From: CAZFBR01 sp035353495 [NCBI: uncultured bacterium]
GTDB taxonomy: Bacteria; DAOPZR01
Direction: 5' to 3'
DNA length: 6,143 bases
Assembly: GCA_964517215.1 (NCBI GenBank)
Contig: CAZFBR010000210.1
Location: 1-6,143 of the forward strand
The position numbers and the translations under genes were made by a program. The notes under the pieces are model-generated. The model made no database searches, was not told the origin of the DNA, and saw only the letters and a list, made by a program, of their open reading frames with translations. Numbering within the stretch: position 1 is the first letter of the stretch; each line of letters begins with the position of its first letter. Positions 1-5,165 of the stretch are shown here, piece by piece.

Positions 1-423
1 GAGGAGGATCTCGCGCTCCACGCCCAGCAGGTTGAGCGTCAACCGCATGCTGTCACAGGCGGCGTCGAGCAGCCGCGCGTACGGCCGCGTGTAGAATTCC
101 GCCAGCGATAGTTCGTACGCGCGAAAATGCGGCGCTTTCGCGTACGACTGGCGCAGCGTCGCCCAATGCTTCTTCCGCCAGTCGGTGTCGTCGCAGATGG
201 CGACCTCGCTGAATGGCTGGCCGAATTTACCCTTTGTCAGGACGGGTATGGTCAGCCACGTCCACCCCTGCGCGGTGCGCACACGGTTGCGGTTGTAGAA
301 GTAGTTGCGGCTGTACGGCACCGTGTCGAGCACGACAAAGACGTCGCTGTCGCATATTTTCTGCACCAGTCCCAGCCACGGCAGGTACTGCGGCTGGTGG
401 ATGGTGACGATGCGCTCAGCCAC
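1..423 (-). CDS. WbqC-like family protein (3' end beyond window)
   Basis: This is a partial gene: 141 codons are present and the frame is open to the left edge. The start is a GTG at 423, preceded by a strong ribosome binding site (GGAGGGG, 434-428) and overlapping the end of the aminotransferase gene by 8 bases (GTGGCTGA). The N-terminus reads VAERIVTIHQPQYLPWLGL, followed by KICDSDVFVVLDTVPY and YNRNRVR. The HQPxYLPWLG opening, the D-x-FVxLDxVxY strand and the xNRN motif are the signature of the WbqC-like family (Pfam WbqC), found in O-antigen and other surface polysaccharide clusters. The biochemical role of that family is not established to my knowledge. Position as last visible gene of an amino-sugar operon suggests it acts on the sugar or its N-substituent, which is inference. 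Family members are usually about 220-240 residues, so roughly 40% is missing. Confidence 0.88.
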   Translation of the reverse strand, partial: MAERIVTIHQPQYLPWLGLVQKICDSDVFVVLDTVPYSRNYFYNRNRVRTAQGWTWLTIPVLTKGKFGQPFSEVAICDDTDWRKKHWATLRQSYAKAPHFRAYELSLAEFYTRPYARLLDAACDSMRLTLNLLGVEREILL

Positions 424-1540
424 GCCGCCCCTCCAGGCAGTCACGCAGCCAGGTTGCCACCCGCGCGCACTGGGCGCGGGTGACGAACGCGTGCATCGGC
501 AGCGTCACCTGCCGCGCCAGCAGTGCTTCGCTCACCGGCAGCATGCCGCGGCGGCAGCCGAACGCCGTGCGGTAGGCCGGCTGCAGATGCACCGGCGGCC
601 AGTAGAGCGATTCGAGCTCGAGTTTGTGCTGCCGGAGAAAATGCCGCTTCAGTTTCGCGGCGTCACCGGCGCGGTCGAGGATGACCGGGTACTTGTAGTA
701 CGCGTGCGTCTCACCGGGGAGCGGCGCCACCGGCGCCAGCGGCAATCCCTGCAGCAGTTCGTTGTACCAGCCGGCGACGCGATTGCGGTGCGCGACGACC
801 CTGGCCAGGTGCGGGAGCTGCCGGCAGCCGAGCGCGGCGCGCAACTCGTCGAGATACCAGTCATTGCCGAAGTCGGTCACGCCGGTCAGCCCGCGCGGCC
901 CGGCGCCGTGCAGCCGGACGCGGCGCGCGAACGCGGCGAGCTGTGCATCGTTCGTGACGAGCATCCCGCCGCCGGCAGTGGTCAGCACCTTGGTCGGGTA
1001 GAACGAGTAGCAGCCCGCCCAGCCGAAGCTCCCCGCCGCGCGGCCGTGCCGCGCCGCGCCGTGCGCGTGCGCGCAGTCCTCGATGACGGGGATCCCCCGC
1101 CGGCGGCAATGCGCCACGATGGCGCGCGTGTCGGGCGCGATATGCCCCGCGATATGCACCAGCATCACCGCCGCCGTGCGGCGGTTCAGGCGCTCTGCCA
1201 CTTCTGTGAGCGGCATACAGAGCGAGCCGTCGCAGTCGGCCAGCACTGGTTTCCCGTTTTCGTACAACACCGCGTTCGCCGTGGCGACAAAGGTGTTCGT
1301 CGGCACGATGACCTCGCGCCCGGCCAGCTTCAGGTAGCGCAGGCAGAGCTGCAGCGCCGCGGTGCAGGAATTGACGCCCACGGCGTACCGCGTCCCGCAC
1401 GCTGCCGCGAACTCCGCCTCGAAGCGCGCCAGGTACGGGCCGAGCATCAGGCGCCCGGAGGCGAGGATGGCGCGGACATCGCGCAGGTAGCCGCGCCGGT
1501 CGAAGAGCGCCGGCTGTGCGATCCGTATCGCGTCGGTCAT
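416..1540 (-). CDS. DegT/DnrJ/EryC1/StrS-family PLP-dependent sugar aminotransferase
   Basis: The predicted enzyme of 374 residues is a fold-type I, pyridoxal-phosphate-dependent aminotransferase that would transfer an amino group (normally from glutamate) to a keto nucleotide-sugar in the cytoplasm. Family marks are the start-of-domain GPYLARFEAEFA (34-45), the V-N-S-C-T-A-A-L-Q-L segment (56-65) that contacts the cofactor phosphate, the P-T-N-T-F-V-A-T strand (80-87), EDCAHAHGA (154-162) with Asp155 expected to bind the pyridine nitrogen, and FYPTKVLTTAGGG (180-192) with Lys184 as the Schiff-base lysine. Length fits the family (about 360-400). The start is an ATG with AGGAGGA at 1553-1547, overlapping the upstream SDR stop as ATGA. 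The substrate cannot be read from sequence. With a PseG-like neighbour, a PseC/LegC-like C4 aminotransferase or a C3 aminotransferase are both possible. All catalytic residues expected are present. Confidence 0.93.
   Translation of the reverse strand: MTDAIRIAQPALFDRRGYLRDVRAILASGRLMLGPYLARFEAEFAAACGTRYAVGVNSCTAALQLCLRYLKLAGREVIVPTNTFVATANAVLYENGKPVLADCDGSLCMPLTEVAERLNRRTAAVMLVHIAGHIAPDTRAIVAHCRRRGIPVIEDCAHAHGAARHGRAAGSFGWAGCYSFYPTKVLTTAGGGMLVTNDAQLAAFARRVRLHGAGPRGLTGVTDFGNDWYLDELRAALGCRQLPHLARVVAHRNRVAGWYNELLQGLPLAPVAPLPGETHAYYKYPVILDRAGDAAKLKRHFLRQHKLELESLYWPPVHLQPAYRTAFGCRRGMLPVSEALLARQVTLPMHAFVTRAQCARVATWLRDCLEGRRG
428..434 (-). promoter_or_regulatory. Ribosome binding site fixing the GTG start of the WbqC-like gene
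   Basis: GGAGGGG lies on the minus strand four bases before the GTG at 423. It decides the start codon of the WbqC-like gene, whose frame would otherwise have no obvious ATG before the conserved HQPQYLPW motif. It lies inside the last codons of the aminotransferase gene. Confidence 0.7.
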
Positions 1541-2433
1541 GGTCTCTCCTCCTGCAGCCGCCGCGCGTATGCCGCCAGCGCCGCCGGCAGCGACTCCGGC
1601 CGCCAGCCGCGCCCCAGCAGCGCACGCAGGCGCCGGCTGTCGAATGTGCGGCTCTGCGTGTCATCCGCCGCCGGTCCGCGCACGATACGCACCGGCTGGC
1701 CGCGCAACGGCAGCGTCACCCGCGCGATGAGGCGGGCAAGTCCGTCGAGCGTGGCCGCGTTGCCGCAGCCGAGATGCAGCAGTCCCGGCAGCGGGGCGCG
1801 CTGCGCCAGCAGCTGCGCCAGTACCTCCGCACACCAGCCGGCGGAGACGAACTCGTAGCGCCGCGTACCGCCGCTCACCCGCATCTTCCCGTCACGGAGC
1901 GCGGCGCGGGTCATCGCTTCGACCGCATCGCCGCCGCCGCTGCCGAAGACGTTCGGCAGGCGCACCACGCTCGCCGGCAGGCCGGCGCTGAGCACGACCC
2001 GCTCCGCCAGCGCCTTGGTCAGGCCGTACGGCTCGGCCGGGCTCACCGGCGCCGTCTCGCTGAACGGCGGCCTGCCGGTGAAAACGAAATAGGTCGACAG
2101 GAGGATGAAACGCCGGCAGCCGGCACGCCGCGCCCGTGCGAGCAGCAGTTCCGTCGCGCGCACGTTGACCGCATCCGCCAGGCCCGGGTCAGCTGCGCAC
2201 GGGGCCGGCCCCTTCAGCGCCGCGGCATGGATAACCGCAACGCCGCGCGGGATGCGCCAGCTCCCCGGACAGCGCAGGTCGGCGCGCAGCTGGTGCAGTC
2301 CGCCATGGGCCGGCAGCCTGCGGTCGCCGGGCCCCAGCAGGGCGGTGACCTGCCAGCCGTCGGCCAGCAACTGCGCCACGAGATGCCGGCCGAGGAAACC
2401 GCCCGCGCCCGTCACCACCACGTGCCGTGTCAT
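1537..2433 (-). CDS. Extended SDR-family NAD(P)-dependent nucleotide-sugar epimerase/dehydratase/reductase
   Basis: A 298-residue Rossmann-fold enzyme of the extended short-chain dehydrogenase family. It opens with VVVTGAGGFLG (5-15), which carries the GxxGxxG dinucleotide-binding motif, followed by a conserved HAAA-type strand (69-72). The catalytic Ser/Thr is in LLSTYFVFTG (111-120), and the Tyr/Lys pair is Y136-x-x-x-K140 in PYGLTK. VRLPNVFG (157-164) is the usual substrate-lobe motif. The STYFVFTG...PPFSET...PYGLTK arrangement resembles RmlD-type 4-keto-sugar reductases as much as GalE/WcaG-type epimerases, so the reaction (reduction, epimerisation or dehydration) is open. It is somewhat shorter than most family members (about 310-340). 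The ATG start overlaps the PseG-like stop as ATGA, and the gene ends in an ATGA overlap with the aminotransferase, consistent with consecutive steps on one nucleotide sugar. Confidence 0.9.
   Translation of the reverse strand: MTRHVVVTGAGGFLGRHLVAQLLADGWQVTALLGPGDRRLPAHGGLHQLRADLRCPGSWRIPRGVAVIHAAALKGPAPCAADPGLADAVNVRATELLLARARRAGCRRFILLSTYFVFTGRPPFSETAPVSPAEPYGLTKALAERVVLSAGLPASVVRLPNVFGSGGGDAVEAMTRAALRDGKMRVSGGTRRYEFVSAGWCAEVLAQLLAQRAPLPGLLHLGCGNAATLDGLARLIARVTLPLRGQPVRIVRGPAADDTQSRTFDSRRLRALLGRGWRPESLPAALAAYARRLQEERP
1547..1553 (-). promoter_or_regulatory. Strong ribosome binding site of the aminotransferase
   Basis: AGGAGGA sits six bases before the ATG at 1540 on the minus strand, within the last codons of the SDR gene. 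It is a near-perfect Shine-Dalgarno sequence, so this cistron can be initiated independently as well as by coupling through the ATGA overlap. Confidence 0.75.
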
Positions 2434-3455
2434 GCCGCCAGCTCCAGCAGGCGCCGCGCCACCAGCGCCGTCCCGTCCGCAGTGAAAGCGCCGGCCAGGT
2501 TCCGCGCCAGCGCCGCACGTCCCGTCGCATCAGCAAGGAATGCGCGCATCCCGTCGCGCAGCTGCCGGTCGCTGAGCGCCGGACCAATGCCGAGGTCGCG
2601 GGCATAGCCGCGCGCGGCGAATGCCGCCGCCACCTGCGCGTGCCGCGCGTGGTGGCTAATGATCAGCGACGGGATGCCCAGCCGGCAGAGCTCGTAGAGG
2701 GTATTCCCCGCAGCCGTCACCGCCGCCTGGCAGCGTGCCATCACGGCAAACATTTCGCGCGGCGGCAGGTAGTGATGCCAGGCGATGCGCGCCGGCGTCG
2801 TCGCCGCCTGCGCGCGCAGGCGCCGCTGCTCCGCTTCCGCCACCGCGCCGCCGACCACGCAATGCACCCGCGGGCCGGCCGCGTCGTGCGCCAGCGCGGC
2901 GATGATGCGTGCGGTCAGGCCAAACGGGTCGCTCCCGCCGGAATTGACAAAAACGTCGGTCACCGCGCCGTTGGCCACCATACCGCCGGCCGGCAGATCC
3001 GGGTGGGCGATAAAGTAGCGCGGCCCGAGCAGCAGCTGCGTTTCCCCGGCCTGCCGTTCGCCATGCTCCGCCTGCAGCACGGAGAAATTGACCACAACAT
3101 CGCCGGCCGGGTGGTCCGTGCCATCGTCGTCGAGAATGACCAGCGTGCGCCCGCAGGCTGCGCGCAGGCCGCGGTAGTACGCTGCCGGCCGGCGCAGCAG
3201 GTCGCAAACAGTCACACGCGCAGCGCACTTCTCTTTCAGGCGTGCCAGCTGCGGCAGCTCGTCGCCGGGTTCCAGCATGATGCGCTCGTCGAACGGCTCG
3301 TCCGCCGCCAGCCCGGAGGAGAGTTCGGCGGCGGCCAGCACCGTCACCGTCTCCGGACGCCGCGCCTTCACCGCGCGATTGAGCGCCACAACTTCCATCA
3401 GGTGGCCGGTCCCCGTGGCCAGGCCGGCATCGACGCGGAAGATGATCGCGCTCAC
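2430..3455 (-). CDS. PseG-like GT-B-fold protein (UDP-sugar hydrolase or glycosyltransferase relative)
   Basis: This 341-residue protein resembles PseG, which hydrolyses UDP-2,4-diacetamido-2,4,6-trideoxy-L-altrose in pseudaminic acid synthesis. It starts FRVDAGLATGTGHLM, matching the PseG/SpsG opening FRxDxxxxxGxGHxxR with His18 at the catalytic-His position. Further family marks are DDDGTDHPAGD (109-119), GPRYFIAHPDL (144-154), VNSGGSDPFGLT (170-181) like the GGxD-x-x-x-x-T loop that binds the nucleotide, and AAGNTLYELCRLGIPSL (248-264), which matches the G-x-T-x-x-E segment. One departure is clear: the residue three after the His, normally Arg in GxGHxxR, is Glu21. Also, the usual NQ of the ENQ motif is HAQ (272-274). 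Start is a GTG forming a GTGA overlap with the upstream radical SAM gene. The exact substrate may differ from that of true PseG. A retaining or inverting transferase role is also possible. Confidence 0.82.
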   Translation of the reverse strand: MSAIIFRVDAGLATGTGHLMEVVALNRAVKARRPETVTVLAAAELSSGLAADEPFDERIMLEPGDELPQLARLKEKCAARVTVCDLLRRPAAYYRGLRAACGRTLVILDDDGTDHPAGDVVVNFSVLQAEHGERQAGETQLLLGPRYFIAHPDLPAGGMVANGAVTDVFVNSGGSDPFGLTARIIAALAHDAAGPRVHCVVGGAVAEAEQRRLRAQAATTPARIAWHHYLPPREMFAVMARCQAAVTAAGNTLYELCRLGIPSLIISHHARHAQVAAAFAARGYARDLGIGPALSDRQLRDGMRAFLADATGRAALARNLAGAFTADGTALVARRLLELAA

Positions 3456-4513
3456 GCCATGCCGTCCCGCGGCGGCTCTCCCGCCTGGTCCGTGTAGCGC
3501 ACGATCTCGATCTCGCGCCCGTCGACAGTGATGCGGTCCTTCTCCGTCACCCCGCCGTCGCAGCAGAGACGACAGGGGGCGGTGCGCAGCCGCTGCCGCC
3601 CGCGCATCAGCCGCCGCAGCTCGGTGAACGGCGCGCCGTGCCAGATTTCGCGCAGCGTCTGCGTGTTGGCATCGCCGAGGATGTTCCCCTCGCAGTAGTC
3701 GCTATGGCATTGCGGCACGCGCCCGTCCCACATCACGCAGAGGCGCTGCCACGGCGACTGGCAGATGTACTCGGGATCGTGTTTGAACTGCTTGACCGCC
3801 GAAGCGCGGTCCTCCGTGGCAATAAAGTTGATGCGGTCGGCAATTCCCCGCCACAAATCGCGGAAGCGCTGCGGGTCCTTCTCGATGGCGGCGAAGACCG
3901 ACTGCACGCGGATGAGCGGCTTGCGCTGCCCGCGCCGCTCGCGCGCCGCGCGCAGGTGCTGCACCATCGCAATGGTCGTCTCGAACACGGCCGGGCGGCG
4001 GATCCCTTCGTAGGTCTGCTTGTCGTAGCCGTCGAACGAGATGCTGAGCCAGTCGAGCCCCGCCCCGACCAGCGCCTCCGCCAGCGCCTCCGTCAGCCGC
4101 TCGCCGTTGGTGAGGAACGCCACCTCACGGATCCCCCGTTCTTTGGCGTAGCGCACCATGTCGACGATGCGCGGGTTGAGCAGCGGCTCGCCGCGCCAGC
4201 TCAGCTTCACCGAGTAGACGCCGCCCGCCACGCACTGGTCGATGAGCCGCGTGAAGAGCGCGTACGGCATGTTGCCGCGCGGCTGCGTCATCAGGTGGGT
4301 CATGCACATCGGGCAGCGCATCTGGCAGAGCGACGACGTCTCAATATCGACGTGGGTCGGGAACGGGAAGACGACCCCGAGTTTCGGGCCGAGGTACCAC
4401 TGTGCGCGGTCGAGGCAGTGCGCCAGCACGTGCCCCTCCGCGAGGAAGTTGCGCAGCCGCTCCGCGCGCGTGTTGAGAGTAAAGTAGTCGTGGTTGATCT
4501 TGACACTCATCAT
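3452..4513 (-). CDS. Radical SAM enzyme with C-terminal SPASM domain
   Basis: A cytoplasmic iron-sulfur enzyme of 353 residues from the ATG chosen here. The radical SAM cluster is CQMRCPMC (63-70), i.e. CxxxCxxC. The GGE-type SAM-binding motif appears as WRGEPLLNP, followed by strands AFLTNGE and WLSISFDG that fit the partial TIM barrel. The C-terminal third carries SPASM-type cysteines: CQSPWQRLC, VPQCHSDYC and a final CRLCC, with the usual DGRVPQC...GNILGD...LREIWHG layout, so extra 4Fe-4S clusters are expected. SPASM enzymes modify peptides or small molecules. In this operon a sugar or nucleotide-sugar substrate is the natural guess. The frame is open back to an ATG at 4618, adding 35 residues of low-quality, unconserved-looking sequence, so I prefer the tandem ATGs at 4513 and 4510, two bases after the stop of a small ORF. 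Neither start has a strong Shine-Dalgarno. The end overlaps the PseG-like gene as GTGA. Confidence 0.9.
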   Translation of the reverse strand: MMSVKINHDYFTLNTRAERLRNFLAEGHVLAHCLDRAQWYLGPKLGVVFPFPTHVDIETSSLCQMRCPMCMTHLMTQPRGNMPYALFTRLIDQCVAGGVYSVKLSWRGEPLLNPRIVDMVRYAKERGIREVAFLTNGERLTEALAEALVGAGLDWLSISFDGYDKQTYEGIRRPAVFETTIAMVQHLRAARERRGQRKPLIRVQSVFAAIEKDPQRFRDLWRGIADRINFIATEDRASAVKQFKHDPEYICQSPWQRLCVMWDGRVPQCHSDYCEGNILGDANTQTLREIWHGAPFTELRRLMRGRQRLRTAPCRLCCDGGVTEKDRITVDGREIEIVRYTDQAGEPPRDGMA

Positions 4514-4515
4514 AT

Positions 4516-4593
4516 TCAACTCGGTCGCGCAACCAGTACCTGCGTTGTCCTGCGTTTCGGCCGCATTTTTCCGCTCGTGCAACTGCGCTTCAT
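4516..4593 (-). CDS. Small basic ORF (25 codons), possible leader or gene-start remnant
   Basis: The ORF encodes 25 residues beginning MKRSCTSGKMRPKRR, with eight Lys/Arg. Its ATG forms an ATGA overlap with the stop of the ORF before it, and a good Shine-Dalgarno (GGAGG, 4604-4600) lies six bases upstream. Its TGA ends two bases before the ATG of the radical SAM gene, so ribosomes finishing it could restart there. I do not recognise the peptide. It may be the truncated start of a former gene, a short leader that couples translation to the radical SAM gene, or chance. Its best support is the initiation signal, which is stronger than that of the radical SAM gene itself. Confidence 0.35.
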   Translation of the reverse strand: MKRSCTSGKMRPKRRTTQVLVARPS

Positions 4594-4964
4594 TGCCTGC
4601 CTCCGTGTACTGACGCATCCGAATGACGGGAGCGATATTCTTCCGCTATGAATTCCTGCAGCCGGGGACTGACCTTCCGCTCATCAAGATAATAGTCAAC
4701 GCTCGTTTCTTTGCGCGGACGGTAGCGCCAGTGGTGCAGCTGCAATCGTCGCACGCACAGCGATTCCATCAGCCCATTTCCGGAGGTTTGCGGCATTTCC
4801 ACGAGATCAGCAATAACAGTTTTGGCAATAAACTCGAGTGGAGGCATATCTGGGGCCGTCTCATCAGGACCGCGATGCTGCAATCCCGACAGGCATTCCC
4901 GTTCGGGGCGTTCGCATACCGCTGCCGTTGCCGGCCGCTGCCAGCAGACCATAAATCCGCACAT
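4590..4964 (-). pseudogene. Asparagine-synthetase-like class II glutamine amidotransferase fragment joined to unrecognised sequence
   Basis: From the ATG at 4964 the frame encodes 124 residues. The first 35 start MCGFMV and reach HRGPDE at residues 30-35. A Cys2 nucleophile after Met1 and HRGPD about 30 residues on are the hallmark of class II (Ntn) glutamine amidotransferase domains of AsnB-type enzymes, and the spacing is exactly right. A Shine-Dalgarno-like CAGGGA precedes the ATG. After HRGPDE the expected GHxRLxIxDL, QPM and NGEIYN motifs are absent. A weak echo, KTVIADLVEMPQ, may be a scrambled remnant. The remainder (including LQLHHWRYRPRKETS and DYYLDERKV) I do not recognise. An intact AsnB-type protein is about 600 residues with an ATP-pyrophosphatase domain, all missing here. 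The frame is open further upstream to 5045. A remnant with an internal deletion is most likely. A short functional protein cannot be excluded because the frame stays open. Confidence 0.55.
4600..4604 (-). promoter_or_regulatory. Ribosome binding site before the 25-codon ORF
   Basis: GGAGG on the minus strand, six bases before the ATG at 4593. It is the clearest initiation signal between the methyltransferase and the radical SAM gene, yet it leads only into the 25-codon ORF. Confidence 0.5.
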
Positions 4965-4991
4965 CAGACGTTCCCTGCACCGCGTGATCGG

Positions 4992-5150
4992 CAACTGTGC
5001 GACAGTCAGGTCCCGACGCCAGGCATCGAGAATTTCAACAGCATATCAGCATTGTTCCAGCCCCGCGGCAAAACACAGCAGCGGGGAAGGCATCGTTTTC
5101 AGCTTTATGTCCCTTCGCAAAGCCGGATAGATCAGAACAATGCGTGCCAT
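4992..5150 (-). pseudogene. N-terminal fragment of a cobalamin(B12)-binding-domain protein with in-frame TGA
   Basis: From the ATG at 5150, 34 codons read MARIVLIYPALRRD, then MPSPLLCFAAGLEQC, then TGA at 5048-5046. In the same frame the sequence continues YAVEILDAWRRDLTVAQ. Together this matches the start of B12-binding-domain radical SAM proteins: a first strand ILLIxP, a PPLxLxxLAxxLExxG helix, then YxVxILDA. The TGA sits where that family has a near-invariant Gly, so a single GGA-to-TGA change explains the break. No Asp-x-His-x-x-Gly cobalamin motif or radical SAM CxxxCxxC follows in any frame before the amidotransferase fragment. The ATG lies 15 bases after the methyltransferase stop, without a clear Shine-Dalgarno. 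Recognition is by pattern and the fragment is short. Confidence 0.5.
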
Positions 5151-5165
5151 GGTTCTATGCGGCGC

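Noticed and set aside
305-1858. A 517-codon open frame on the plus strand opposite the aminotransferase
   Set aside because: It is rich in Arg, Ala, Pro and Gln without any domain pattern, lies antisense to a gene with clear catalytic motifs, and is the usual antisense open frame of high-GC coding DNA.
1516-3497. Two long plus-strand frames (about 360 codons each) opposite the SDR and PseG-like genes
   Set aside because: Composition is Arg/Ala/Gln-rich with no recognisable motif. The minus-strand genes explain the sequence.
4860-5010. A third minus-strand frame reading VADHAVQGTSDVRIYG, which could be the continuation of the B12-binding domain after a frameshift
   Set aside because: The same bases in the other frame give the better-supported amidotransferase start, and this reading soon meets a stop without any B12 or radical SAM motif. 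It could still be a remnant but I cannot support it.
5035-5080. Promoter-like TTGCCG, 17-base gap, TGATAT on the minus strand
   Set aside because: Both boxes match the sigma-70 consensus poorly, so an internal promoter for the downstream operon cannot be supported from sequence alone.
5061-5086. Short inverted repeat CCCCGC/GCGGGG with a 14-base loop, considered as a terminator
   Set aside because: Only six pairs, with a long loop and no following U-tract in the transcription direction. It lies within the B12-type coding fragment, so it is likely chance.
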